Source: Locusta migratoria
Lineage: Eukaryota; Arthropoda; Insecta; Orthoptera; Acrididae
Direction: 5' to 3'
Assembly (NCBI GenBank): GCA_026315105.1
Contig: CM048746.1
Location: forward strand, 348,939,548 to 349,003,547
DNA length: 64,000 nt
The first letter of the stretch is position 1; each line of letters opens with the position of its first letter. A program made the translations under genes and the position numbers. The notes under the pieces were generated by a model, which was given only the letters and a program-made list of their open reading frames with translations, made no database searches and was not told the origin of the DNA. Below, in pieces: positions 34,333 through 46,059 of this stretch.

Positions 34333-35597
34333 GATTTCACGTCTGTAAATCCTTTCATCATCCAGAAAGGTGTAGATGCATTTGCTGGCCCTGTTATAAC
34401 CTGTTCGCGTCAGCGCAATGGCACATTGTTGCTGGAAGTGGACAGTGCCTTCCAAGCTCAGAAACTCATCTGGACTACACTGTTACACACGTTTCCTGTC
34501 AAGGTAGAAGCGCATCGCACACTCAACTCGTCACGGGGGGGGGGGGGGTGTAGTCTTCCCTTGACTGATGAAGACATCCAATCCTCTGTGTCCGACCAGG
34601 GTGTGACAGCCGTCCATAGGGTAATGAAAAAGGTCGATAACCAGCTGACACCGACTCGTACTGTGTTTTTGACGTTCGACAGAGTTGACCTCCCGTCGAA
34701 GGTCAAAGCAGGGTATGAAGTCATCTCCGTCCGCCCTTATGTACCTAACCCAACGCGCAGTTTTCAGTGCCACAGGTACAACCATACCCGTGAACATTGC
34801 CCAAATGCAGCAAAGTGTGTCACTTGTGGTAGGGACGCCCATGAGGGGGATTGCCCACCTCGGTCCCCTCACTACCTAAACTGCAACAGTGACCATGCGG
34901 CTTCCTCTCACGACTGCCCTGTATACAAGGATGAGAAGGTAATCCAGCAAATTCGGGTTACGGAGAAGGTATCAACATCTGCCGCTCGAAAGTTGTTGGC
35001 GAGTCGAAAGCCCACTGTCCTCCCAGCGGGTACATACAGTAAGGTCCTCACCTCAACTCGACCTACTAAGGATTCCAGTATCCAGACTTGGATTTCACTT
35101 TCGCTGACACAGTTGTGCGATCCGCCAGCCCGAAGATTGCCCGTTCCATGTCCCCGCTTCCTCCTGCTGCTTCTAAGGTACAGTCTTCGTCAACCTCTAG
35201 TAAACCGCGGGCACCTAAACAAGATGCCCGGACCTTGAAAAAGGAACCCGTCCGTGAGGATTTTCTGCGTTCTCAGGCTTCCCAACCGTCAACTGCCTCT
35301 TCCCGCCGTCACTCTTCCAGAAGAGCTGACAAGAAAAAGAGTTCCTCTCCTTCCCCGCCGAGGCGTGACCCATCCTTCACGCCGTCCAACAGTTGCCGGC
35401 CTCGGCCGTCTTCTGTTTCACCGGGTCGCTCCGTCTGCTGGGCAACCGGCCCTTCACCGGCGGTGGAAACTGCCCCTCCTGATCAACTCAGGGAGGTGGC
35501 AGGCGCGTCGGTCGAACCTATGGACCACGACCCTTTGCCCCTGGACAGCGATAGCAGTGCTCCCTCGAAATCCGGTCCTCAGCGGCCGTCGAGGTGA
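34333..35597 (+). pseudogene. ORF1 of the I-like element (Gag-like, CCHC)
   Basis: RNA-binding ORF1 protein relic. Frame 1 is open from 34333 to 35238 and frame 3 continues to 35597; the switch lies near 35090. The part before the knuckles (34350-34760) contains GTLLLEVDSAFQAQKL and VTAVHRVMKKVDNQL. A zinc-knuckle array follows at about 34765-34920, where the middle motif CVTCGRDAHEGDC is complete but the flanking ones have lost cysteines (FQCHRYNH, HYLNCNSDH). The C-terminus is Ser/Pro/Arg-rich. A 13-base G run near 34537 codes for glycines and is prone to slippage. The N-terminus upstream of 34333 is broken by TAA at 34330. Confidence 0.75.
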
Positions 35598-35646
35598 CCC
35601 CGCTTGCTAGTTGATTTTTATCCTTATTTCTTCTCTCATTTTTATC

Positions 35647-38600
35647 ATGGCGCTCCTTCAATGGAATATTCGCGGCATTCGTTCCAATCGGGAGGAGTTA
35701 AACCTACTCCTTCGGTTGCACTGCCCGCTTCTAGTCTGTCTACAAGAAACAAAGTTGCATCCATGTGATCGTGCAGACTTTCCACACTACACCTCTGTGC
35801 GGTTCGACCTGCCACCCGTGGAAGGTGTCCCAGCCCATGGATGGGTTCTGATGCTCCTTCGAGACGATATCTATTTCCATCCCATTTCCTTGCACACTCA
35901 CCTACAGGCAGTTGCCGTCCACATCACTTTATCCACATTTACCTTCTCCCTCTGTAATATCTATTCGCCATCGTCATCTGCCCTTACTAGGGCAGATGTG
36001 TTACACCTTGTTGACCAGCTCCCTTCACCATTCGTGTTGGTAGGCGACATTAATGCCCACCACCCCCTATGGGGCTCTCCGGCACCTTGTCCGAGAGGCT
36101 CCCTTTTGGTGGACTTTCTCCAACACCTCGATCTTGTCTGCCTCAACACCGGTGCACCGACCTTCCTTTCAGACACAACACACACTTATTCCCATATAGA
36201 CCTCGCAATATGCACTCCTCAGCTTGCCGGTCGGTTTGAGTGGTATGCACTTTCTGTCATGTACTCAAGTGACCATTTCTCTTGTATCGTCCACTTCCTG
36301 CATCATTCCCCATCTCTTCGTCCCACCAGTTGGAACATTTCCAAAGCCAGCTGGGGGCTTTATTCTTCCTTGGCTGTTTTTCACGATCAGAATTTTCCCA
36401 ACTGTGACAGTCAGGTCGACTACCTCACAGAGGTTATTCTCACCGCTGCTGAACGTTCCATACCTCGTACATCCTCTTCTCCACGTCGTGTCCCGGTCCC
36501 TTGATGGACTGCAGCCTGCCGCGACGCGCTTAGAGCCCGGCAACGTGCTTTACGCAACTTCCGCCGCCACCCAACTTTGGAGAATTGCATCAATTATAAA
36601 CGTATGAGAGCGCAATGTCGTCGTATCATAAACGACAGCAAGAATGCTTGCTGGACGGCTTTTACTAGTTCTTTTAACCGTTTTACTCCCTCCACGGTTG
36701 TTTGGGGTGGCCTACGTCGTTTATCCGGCATCAAGGTCCACTCCCCGATTCCTGGCCTGACCGTGGAGAACGCAGTCCTCGTGGACCCCGCTGCTGTTTC
36801 CAACGCATTGGGCCGTTTCTTTGCGGAGGTTTCGAGCTCTGCCCATTACCACCCTGCCTTTCTCCCTCGCAAACAGGTAGAGGAGGCACAGCCGCCTTCT
36901 TTCCACTCTTTTAATCGTGAAAATTATAACGTCGCCTTCACCATGCAGGAGCTAGACCGTGCTCTCGCCCTGTCCCGATGTTCTGCTCCCGGGCCCGATT
37001 CCATTCATATTGAGATGCTGAAGAACCTCTCTCCTGCGGGCAAGTGCTTTCTTCTTAGTACCTATAATCGCATATGGACTGAAGGTCATGTTCCCACAAG
37101 TTGGCGTGAAGCCATTGTTGTCCCCATCCCCAAACCAGGGAAGGACAAACACCTTCCTTCCAGTTATCGCCCCATTTCTCTGACGAGCTGCGTCTGTAAG
37201 GTGATGGAACGCATGGTTAACGCTCGGTTGGTCTGGCTCCTCGAATCTTGCCGCCTCCTGACTAATATCCAATGCGGTTTTCGTCGACACCGCTCTGCTG
37301 CTGATCACCTCGTTACGTTGTCGACTTTCATTATGAACAACTTTCTAAAGAAGCGTCAAACAGTAGCAGTGTTCTTCGACGTGGAGAAGGCATACGATAC
37401 CTGCTGGAGAGCGGGCATTCTCCGCACATTGCACACATGGGGCCTTCGGGGCCGCCTTCCTCTTTTCATTCAAGCGTTTTTGGCGGCTCGCAAGTTCCGG
37501 GTACGGGTGGGCTCTGTTTTGTCAGATACCTTTTGCCAGGAGAATGGGGTACCACAGGGCTCCGTCTTGAGTGTGGCGCTCTTTGCCATTGCAATCAATC
37601 CGATCGTAGATTGCCTTTCAGCCGACGTCTCCGGATCTCTTTTTGTTGTCGATTTCGCAATTTATTGTAGCGCCCAGCGGACGTGTCTCTTGGAGCGTTC
37701 TCTTCAACGCTGTCTTGACCGTCTATCTTCCTGGAGCATCGCAAACGGCTTCCGATTCTCCACTGAGAAAACTGTGTGTATAAACTTCTGGAGATACAAG
37801 GAATTTCTTCTGCCTTCTCTACATCTCGGCCCTGTTGCTCTCCCTTTCGTGGAGACTCATGTTGGATCGTAAACTTTGCTGGTCCACACACGTGTCCTAC
37901 CTGGCTGCCCGTTGTGCCCGATCCCTTAACGTTCTTCGTGTCCTCAGTGGCACGTCATGGGGAGCGGATCGTACCGTCCTGCTTCGCCTTTACCAGGCCA
38001 TTGTTCAGTCGAAGCTCGACTACGGAAGCTTTGTATACTCTTCTGCACGGCCGTCGATTCTCCGCCGTCTCAACTCTGTCCACTCTCAAACATCGGAGTT
38101 TACGTCTTCCGACCAGTGCATTTTATACTAGCCCTGTCGAAAGTCTGTATGCCGAGGCTGCTGTATTACCCTTGACCACTCGGCGTGACATACTCTTGTG
38201 TCGGTACGCATGCCGCCTGCGGTCGATGCCCAACCATCCATCTTATCAATTATTTTTTTGACGACTCACTCGATCGCCAATATCAGTTGTCTGCGATTGC
38301 CTTGCTTCCACCTGGAGTTCGGTTTCGCCACCTACTACAGCGGCTCGATTTTACCCTTCCTTCCACCTTTCGGTTGAGCGAAAGCCCATTGCCACCGTGG
38401 CATCAGGCCTAGGTTCACACTCACCTCGAACTTAGTTCGCTCCCCAAGGAGAGCACTCCGGATTTGGTATACCGCTCGAGGCTTGTCGAACTCCGTACGC
38501 GGTTCGATAATGCCATATTTATTTACACCGATGGTTCCAAGAGCACTGCCAGTCTCGGATCTGCCTTCGTCGTCGGGGACAACCGGTTCCAATACATGCT

Positions 38601-39315
38601 CCCTGACCGGTGCTCGAGTTTCACGGCTGAGGTTTTTGCCCTCCACCAGGCCGTTTTGTACACCTGCCGCCACCGCGAACCTTTCTATGCCATATGTTCG
38701 GACTCCCTTAGTGCCCTGCAGATTCTTAAGGACCCTTTCTCGAACCATCCTCTCGTGTATCGGATCCAACGCTCCTTCCAGTTGCTAGCAGATGACAGCT
38801 GTCACGTTTCTTTCCTGTGGGTCCCTGGCCACGTGGGAGTGCCCGGGAATGAGACCGCCGACATAGCAGCCAAGGCCGCAGCTATTTTGCCTCGCATGGC
38901 TACCTTTTGCGACCCATCGGACGATGTTCAACGGGCTCTTCGCCGGAGTATCGTGTCGCAATGGCACAGTGCGTGGTTTTCTATGTACAACAATAAAACT
39001 GTAAAACCGATCCCGACCGCTTGGAGGACCTCCTCACGCCCCTCTCGGCGGGAGGAGGTCATCCTGGCCCGGTTGCGGATCGGTCACTGCCGTTTCAGCC
39101 ACCGTCACTTGCTCTCTGCCGACCCTGCACCGCTGTGCTCCTGCGGTGAACTGCTGACAGTGCGACATGTTTTACTGACTTGTGTTAATTTTAGTCATCT
39201 CCGTGTAGCCCTTCACTTGCCGTCTACTCTGGAGAAAATTTTAGCTGATGACACACGAGCAGCTGCTCGAGTTTTGCGTTTTATCAACTTGGCCAACTTA
39301 TCCAAGGATATTTAA
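35647..39315 (+). pseudogene. ORF2 of the I-like element (endonuclease, RT, RNase H)
   Basis: ORF2 begins at MALLQWNIRGI (35647). The APE-type endonuclease spans to about 36330, with LQETKL, VGDINAHHPLWG, YSHIDLAI and YSSDHFSCI. TGA at 36502-36504 interrupts the frame. RT follows (36950-37660) with VVPIPKPGKDKHLPSSYRPI, FFDVEKAYDTCW (motif A) and NGVPQGSVLSVALFAIAIN. Motif C reads FVVDFAIY, so the first of the two catalytic aspartates is lost. Frame shifts near 37850, 38095 and 38245, then TAG at 38410-38412. RNase H (38515-38920) keeps all four acidic residues: YTDGSK, FTAEVFAL, CSDSLSAL and GNETAD. The C-terminus has a Cys-rich CSCGELLTVRHVLLTC. The stop is at 39315. Confidence 0.85.
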
Positions 39316-39493
39316 CCCTTTTAATTGTCTTTTATCTTTAGTTTTTAGCGTCTTGTTTATGTTCTGACAGTCACCTTTTTTCTTTGAGATCATAGCGAAT
39401 ATTTGTTCTTGGCTGGGCGCTAATGACCATAGAAGTTGTGCGCCCTAAAACCACAAAAAAAAAGAAAAAAAGAAAAAAAAAAGAAATGACAAC

Positions 39494-40010
39494 AAATAAA
39501 GCATCGGTCACGTAGGTAGGAACTGATACGGGGCTTGTGCGTTCTAAAGAAAGTCGTGGAAAGGACCATGATTTAAGGGCTTCACCCGAGGTTTTTCCCT
39601 TCTCGTAAAAATTATCACCCCCATGAACCACAGACATTGCCTAGGTGGGGTCATTTGCGTGTCTCAACGTACCGTACCGTTCCGTACCGTAGGTATAACC
39701 ATAGCGGAGGGGTATGTGTGGAGAGGCCAGATAAACGTGCGGTTCCTGAAGAGGGGAAGCAGCCTTTTTAGTTGTTACAGGGGCAACAGTGTGGGTGATT
39801 GATTGTGCTGGACTTGTAACAATAGGGCTTTGCCATGCAGTTCCTGAGAAAAGCTGAAAGGAAGTCGTTAATTTTCCCGAGGTCAATCAATTCTGCTGTA
39901 CGATTATATGACAATGGCTTCTACTTGGATAAAATATGCAAAAATAGTTCCCCTTTCGGATTTCTGGGCGCTGTCTACTCATGAGGATTTCGCCATTAAG
40001 AGGAACCAAA
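39494..40010. other. Unassigned stretch
   Basis: No gene. Near 39668-39692 the short motif CCGTACCGT occurs several times. Otherwise nothing recognised. Confidence 0.3.
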
Positions 40011-40910
40011 CAGGCATTCTACGAATGGGATAGTTAGAAAATTTTAAAAGAGAAATGAAAATATTGATGTTAGATATGGTTGAGATTAGTGAAGTTCGAA
40101 GGTATGATAAACAGGATTTCTTATGAGACGGGTACAGGGTTATGAATACAAAATCGGTTGAGGGGAATGCGCGAGTAGTTCTAATTGTGAATAAGAAAAT
40201 TGGATTGCGTGTAAATTACTATATACAGCATAGTGAACGCATTATCATAGCAATGATGGACATGAAGCCAACACCGACCACAGTAATGTGCCAACTAGCT
40301 CTACCGATAACGAGGGGATCAAAGAAATATATTAGGATATAACAGAAATTATTCAGCCAAGGGAGACGAAAACTTGATTGTGATGTGGGGACTGGAACTC
40401 GTTAGGAGGAAGAGGATGAAAAGGAAAAGTAGTAGGTGAATATTGACTGGGAAAAAGAAATGAAGAGGAGGTCGCCGGGTAGAATTTTGTGCAGTGCACA
40501 ATTTAATTCTCATGAACTCGTTTTTTAATCATCGTGGTAGGAGGTTGTATACGCGGATATTACCAAGAAACACTGAACGGTACCAGACTGATATCATAAT
40601 TTGTAAGACATAGGTTTAGAAACCAGGTTTTTAAATATAAACTTTGACGATAGCTTACTGGTTATGAAGTGTAGATAAAGGTGAAGAAACTGCAAGATGG
40701 TCTAAAAGTTAGGAGATGGAAACTGGATAAATTGGAGAAACCAGAGTTTGGCGAGAGATTGAAAGAGAGCATTAGACAAGAATTGTTTGAAACGGGGGAA
40801 AGTAATACAGTAGAAGAATGTGTAACTTTGAGAGACATTCTGAAGGCAGCATTGAACTTGTCATTACCTGTTGCAGGCAGATATAAAATTATTTATATGG
40901 TGTCTGCTCC
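40010..40910 (+). pseudogene. RTE-like LINE endonuclease relic
   Basis: Decayed APE-type endonuclease of a LINE. Readable pieces are VVLIVNKKIGLRVNYYIQHS (about 40170-40230), GDWNSL-like sequence near 40390, and a linker VKKLQDGLKVRRWKLDKLEK (40680 on) ending in EECVTLRDILKAALN. Many stops. Style and spacing fit the RTE-like family whose RT relic lies at 53101-54260, but the two cannot be overlapped to prove it. Confidence 0.5.
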
Positions 40911-41097
40911 TTTCGGATAGATACCTTATAATTAATTGTATGTCTGACCCAACAGCAAATTGACAATTTCAATGCAGACGCATTAATACGCTCGATCCCT
41001 TGTGGGAATACAGAATACGCAGCGAGCAAGTGGAATCAAATAGGGAGGAGGCACTACAATCATAGTGTGCTACAAGGCGAGAATTTGGGTTGGAATG

Positions 41098-41250
41098 GAA
41101 GCGTGCCTGGATAGCCTAATTAGTTTTGGCGACCGCTCGCCCAAAACGAGAAATCCGGAATCGAATCCCGGTCCAGCACAAATTTTCGTCTTTGCCATTG
41201 GATTTATGTCACTGCTCTGAAACTGGTGAATTAAATCTGATTCTGTCAGT
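41098..41250 (+). mobile_element. SINE-F (tRNA-derived)
   Basis: Head with a box A-like GGATAGCCTAATTAG and box B AATCGAATCCCGGTCC, then the body AAATTTTCGTCTTTGCCATT, related to the copy at 22822. Confidence 0.6.
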
Positions 41251-41789
41251 ATGTGTAAAAACGTTTATCAAGTTACGCTACTGATCGCAGATTTAATAAA
41301 TTATGTGTATATTGTTCATCAATTATGTACAAGTTCAGTTCTTGCTGTGACTGTTTGGTTACGTGGACCGGGATCGAGACCTGACCTTTCGGAACAACGT
41401 TTTATTTATAGATGCAAAATAACTTCTAGTAACCCTACGACTTTTGGCTTCGTCTCTGAATAACTGCGACAGCCATAATTCACTTACTGCAGTTGGCTCT
41501 CAATCCTGAATATTGACTCATTTTGATGTTTAGAAAATACGTCCATATATACGATCATTAGTTACTGAATATATTCTGATGTGTCCGTATTATGACAGTG
41601 GAATAATCCAGTATCAAATTATGCAAATCTGTAATTTACTGTCGTGATAACGACTACATACTGCGTCTTACCTCAATAAAAATTTGAACAAATCCGTTAT
41701 AAATAATGATGTTTAGTAATGCTCATGGTACCTGAAAATAATTCCACAGAAGTATTTTATCATTCAAGTCTTGTACATCTGACAGTCTG
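41251..41789. other. AT-rich stretch, nothing recognised
   Basis: No gene or repeat could be supported between the SINE and the GC-rich leader of the CR1-like LINE. Confidence 0.35.
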
Positions 41790-42424
41790 TAAAGAGTAGG
41801 AGTCATTTTGTAGGTGGGCGGTTGCGTGTAGTTGCCCGCCCGATGTGCCGATCGCTCGCAAATTTAGGATTTTCCACGCGCGTGCTGGTCTGATTGCTGC
41901 TTTCACCTGCGCCATATGGTGGGTACTTTGACTTATTTGCGTAGTTACGGGAAGCGAGGACAGTGAGGTGTTCGGTGGGCACTTGACGAAAAGGCGACGT
42001 CAGAAAGACGGCCACGTGGAGTTCAACAGCTTGGTGTTGCATCGGCTGTGGACTGTTGCATTGAGTTGTCAGAGGAAACCAGAGCGCGCGTGAGGGATGA
42101 TTACGGCTGTGTAATATAGAGGAACACTAACGCCTGGAGAGTAATGAACATTGTACCGTGCTGTCTAAGTTAGGAAAGGATTGTGAAGTGATCCGTACCC
42201 ACGAAGAAAGTCAAGAGGTGTTTGCCGGGTCGTTACTACATTGGGATGCTAAACTGCTTCGTTACGCGAAGGCAAGTCCAGTGATCTAACTAGTATTGTA
42301 TGTGATTCACATTACTTTGGATCCTGCAAATGTTGCTATACGAGTTCTTTGATTCTTATTATCTTCAGATTCTGACTAAGGGTTTAGTAAGAATGTTCGG
42401 AAGGTTTCATTTTATAGACTGTGG

Positions 42425-43030
42425 ATGCAGTCTGAGCTGGTGACACTTCGCTCCCAGCTTCAAGCTGTGTTAACCTCTGTTGCACAGCTGGAGGCTGCGA
42501 TCGAGGGGCGTCGTTGTTGTTGGCCGGTAGTGGGGACCGAACGGACTCCCGCCGTTTCCACCGATCGACCTGAGGCAGCGACATGCCCTGATACTGCTAG
42601 CAGTGAAGCAGACACCCCACCCGTGGTTGCGAGGGAGATCGCTCCAGTGCGTGGCAGGCGGCGCAAAACATTCCGGGAAACCGACCGTGAGGCCTTCCCG
42701 GTTCGTCTTGCGAACAGGTTTGAGACGCTATCTGTTCAGGACAACGTTCCTGAGTCTGATGGTGTGTCTCATCCTGAGGTCACTACTCAGTCTGCAAGAT
42801 TTGGGCTTTCACACAGGATGGGTTTGTACGTAGTTGGGAGCTGCAACGTTAGGCGGGTGATGGAGCCCCTTAGTAAGTCGGCTGCCAAGGAGGGGAAGAA
42901 GGCCACCGTGCACTCTATGTGCATAACGGGTGGAGTCATTCCAGATGTGGAGCGGGTCCTTCCGGATGCCATGAAGGGTACGGGGTGCAGCCACCTGCAG
43001 GTGGTGGCTCACGTCGGCTATCGGATCTGA
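42425..43030 (+). pseudogene. ORF1 of the CR1-like LINE, SGNH-esterase-like
   Basis: A 201-codon frame: N-terminal helical part (SELVTLRSQLQAVLTSVAQL), basic middle (RGRRRKTFRETDRE), then YVVGSCNVRRVMEPL, MCITGGVIPDVERVLPDAM and LQVVAHVGYRI before a stop at 43028. The spacing resembles the SGNH/GDSL esterase domain known in ORF1 proteins of CR1 and L2 LINEs. The usual Gly-Asp-Ser at the first block reads Gly-Ser-Cys, so the catalytic serine may be lost. After the stop the sequence continues in the same style (IVRDFSDYLK-like), so this is a broken gene. A host gene is unlikely, because endonuclease and RT of the same LINE follow directly. Confidence 0.6.
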
Positions 43031-43339
43031 AGAGATTGTCAGGATTTTAGTGACTATCTGAAGTGGTAAACGCTGACAGTCTTGCTTGCAAGATGGTGCT
43101 CACCATTTACAGCATAGTTGACACGACTGTGGCCCTATGATACAGAGCCGAGTAGAGGGTCTGAATCAGCTCTGACGGTTCTGCGACCATGTAGGCTGTA
43201 CAGGTCAGTAGTCCACTATACGCCGGAAGCGGCTACACGGGTAGCCGGGGCTGTGTGGTGTGGACTAGGCTGTTTTTTAGGATAGAGGGCGTGAGGGAAA
43301 AACAAAATGGGCAATCTCACAGGGTGCAGGTGGAACACA

Positions 43340-44986
43340 TCATAAATGAAGATCTAGGAACTATAACAGTTGTCAATTGTCGTAGCTGTGTCGGGAAAGT
43401 ACCAGAACTTCAAGCGTTAATAGAAAGCACCGAAACACACATCATTGTAGGCAGTGAAAGTTAACTACAGCTGTAACTAAATTCAGCAGAAGTTTTTACA
43501 AAAGATCTAACTGTTCAGAAAGGATAGATTAAACAAAATAGGTGGAGGCGTATTTGTCGCCGTCAAAAGTAGTCTTTCGTATAGCGAAGTTGGACAGTTC
43601 CTGTGAGCTATTATGAGTAGAAGTTGTACCTCAAAATCGTAAGAAGTTAATAATGGTTCCTTTTACCGGCCTCCCGACTCTGATGATACAATAGCAGAAA
43701 GGTTCAAAGAAAACCTGTGTCTAATTACAAACAGGTACCCGACTCACACGATAATAGTAGGTGGTAATTTACCCTCTATCTGTTGGCAAAATTATATTTT
43801 CAAATCAGGAGGTACGCATGAACCTTGGTGCGAAATTGTACTCAACGCATCCTTTGAGAATTACTTCGAGCAATTAGTTCATCATCAAGAATAGAGATCC
43901 ATATCGCCATTCAACAACTAAAGAATGGCGAAGCGGCAGGTATGGACAAAATCAAAACCGGAGGCCTTGAAAGTGGATGTAGTACCTCAGTCGAGATTCT
44001 GTTCCCACTTTTCAAAAAGTTGGGAAGAAGAGAAGATCTCCAGAGATTGGAAAAAAGGACTCCTGATCAAGCTTCCGAAGAAAGGAGACTTATCAGACTT
44101 TGAAAAGGCGTTTGACAGTGTAATGAGGAAGAATACGTGTAAAGCTATGCAAGAGTTTGGGATCCCTAAGAAAACTATAAAGATAACCTAAAAAAATGTA
44201 TGAGAACTACACATGTCAGATTTTGCATCAAGGGACGCTGTCGGAACCCAATCTGGTAGATACAGGAGTTAAGCAAGGATATTTGTTGTCACATATTCTA
44301 CTTCTGATGGTGCTGGATCTTGTGATGCAGAAGGCAATGAATCACCGTAGAGGAATCCATTGTGGATTGACAGGGATTGACAGTCAGGTTGTTAACCAGC
44401 AGTTTCAAAGATATAGAAGCAATGCTGAATGATGGGTTTGAAGATAAATGGAAAGCAGGTTTGCTACCTGGGAAGTTTAGTCATCCCTGAGGAAGGTATG
44501 GTAGACGCAAGTAATTTCCAACGAAGAACTATGGAAAACTCATATTGGAAGTGGATTGGGCATACATTAAGGCGTGGCAAAGACAACATGGCAAGACAAG
44601 CCCTAGAATGGAACCCACAAGGTAGCAGCAGAAGAGACAGACCAAGGAATACACGGAGGAGGAGTGTAACTTCAGAAGCGACCGACTAAGGAGGGAAGAC
44701 CTGGACTAAGATCAAGACACTGGCGCAGAACAGAGTCCGTAGGTGGATGTTAGTTAATGCCCTATGCTCCACTTAGGAAATGCAAGAAATAACTCAAGTA
44801 AGTCAATTAGTTCACGAGCCAACTAGAATTGTAAATGGATGTCAAAACACACTTGATCTCTTAGCAATAAATAAACCTGAGCTCATAACGAGCATCATAC
44901 GGATACAGGTATTAGTGAACACAGAGCTTTCGTAGCTAGATTATATATTGAAAGTCCCAAAGTTACCAAAAATAGACGAAAAGTAT
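43340..44986 (+). pseudogene. Endonuclease of the CR1-like LINE (split by an RTE insertion)
   Basis: APE-type endonuclease relic: TITVVNCRSCVGKVPELQAL (43362 on), GGGVFVAVKSSLSYSEVG (about 43540), FYRPPDSDDTIAERF (about 43662) and HTIIVGGNLPSICW (about 43745) up to FEQLV at 43881. It continues after the insertion at 44815 with the C-terminal part (EPTRIVNGCQNTLDLL, then FVARLYIESPKV up to the SINE at 44987). Stops and frameshifts inactivate it. Confidence 0.7.
43882..44803 (+). mobile_element. RTE-like LINE, internally deleted, inserted in the CR1-like LINE
   Basis: 922-bp insertion flanked by the perfect 11-bp duplication caattagttca (43871-43881 and 44804-44814). It encodes RT pieces: WEEEKISRDWKKGLLIKLPK, then directly FEKAFDSVMRKNT (motif A, so the segment between is deleted). 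These are followed by MYENYTCQILHQGTLSEPN, TGVKQGYLLSHILLLMVLDL, a YLGSLV motif and a C-terminus SYWKWIGHTLRRGKDNMARQ ending in Arg-rich sequence. Typical of RTE-type elements. Motif C is missing. Confidence 0.8.
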
Positions 44987-45052
<66 letters not shown>

Positions 45053-45209
45053 CTGTCGGAAAAAACTGCGTGGTAATTAGTCCGTAGCTTTCAAACTATT
45101 TAAACCTAGGTAAACTAACCTAAGGACAACACACACACCCATGCCACAGGGAGGACTCGAACCTCCATGTCGAGCAACCGCGCGTTCCGCAACGAGACGC
45201 TTTAGACAG
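44987..45209 (-). mobile_element. SINE-C with poly(A) tail (poly-T on + strand)
   Basis: Minus-strand SINE-C. The + strand shows a T run of about 60 (44988-45049), then the reversed body (AAACTATTTAAACCTAGG) and box B GGACTCGAACCTCC. gaaaagtat flanks it at 44978-44986 and 45210-45218. Inserted in the endonuclease/RT linker of the CR1-like LINE. Confidence 0.8.
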
Positions 45210-45614
45210 GAAAAGTATATTTGTTCAGGAAAGGAGATAGAAATAAAATAAATTGCTTCTTGAAAGAAAGTTTCCCCTCGTTACTAACACTAAACGTAAG
45301 TGAAGACGAGTGGTGACTCAAATTCAAAGAAGTGGTATCGACAACAATTTACAGTTTTATTCCAAATAAATTAATAAAAGAAGTAGGCGATTCCCCTTGG
45401 TACACAAAACAGGTCGGGACACTGATGCAAAAGCAATGGAAAAACGCATGCTAAATTTAAACAAACACAAAATCTCCAGGATTGGCGATCCTACAAAGAA
45501 GCTCGAAATTTAGCGAGGACTTCAATGCGAGATGCCTACAATACTTACCAAACGATACTCTTTCTCGAAATTTGACTGAAAACACAAAGAGAATTTGGTC
45601 ATATGTTAAATATA

Positions 45615-45825
45615 AAAAAAAATTCAAATGTTTGTAAATCTATCGGACCAAACTGCGTGATCATCAGTCCGTATCTTATAAACTACTTAAACTAAGGTAA
45701 ACTAACCTAAGGACAACACACACACACACACACCTATGCCCCAGGGAGGACTCGAACCTCCGACGGCGAGCAACAGGGCGATCCGCAGCGAGGCGCCTAA
45801 TACCGCTCGGCTACTCCACCGCGGC
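45615..45825 (-). mobile_element. SINE-C
   Basis: Minus-strand copy with (CA)n near 45717-45732, box B GGACTCGAACCTCC and box A CGGCTACTCCACC (as read on +). An 11-bp target duplication, tgttaaatata, lies at 45604-45614 and 45826-45836. Confidence 0.85.
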
Positions 45826-46059
45826 TGTTAAATATACTAGGGGCAAAACACAAACAATACCCTCACTACGTGATAGTAATGGCGATTCTGCCGATGACAG
45901 CGCTACTAAAGAAGAGTTACTAAACATAGCTTTTAGAAACTCATTCAATATTTCAGATTTCGAACTACGATCAGAGGCCATAATGGGTGTCGTAGAAGTA
46001 GATATCATCGGAGTAGTGAAGCAACTAGAATCACTTCACAGGAACAAGTCTTCTGATCC

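Larger units (their letters stand above)
33932..39480 (+). mobile_element. Full-length I-like non-LTR retrotransposon (dead)
   Basis: 5.55-kb element with both ends identified: the 13-bp sequence aagaaatgacaac occurs at 33919-33931 and 39481-39493. The 5' end is a C-run followed by AGGGGGCCCACAG and a GC-rich leader. The 3' end is an A-rich tail with G interruptions (39455-39480). It has two reading frames: ORF1 with zinc-knuckle-like motifs, and ORF2 with endonuclease, reverse transcriptase and RNase H. RNase H is characteristic of the I/R1/LOA group of LINEs. Both frames carry nonsense and frameshift lesions, so the copy cannot move on its own. Confidence 0.88.
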
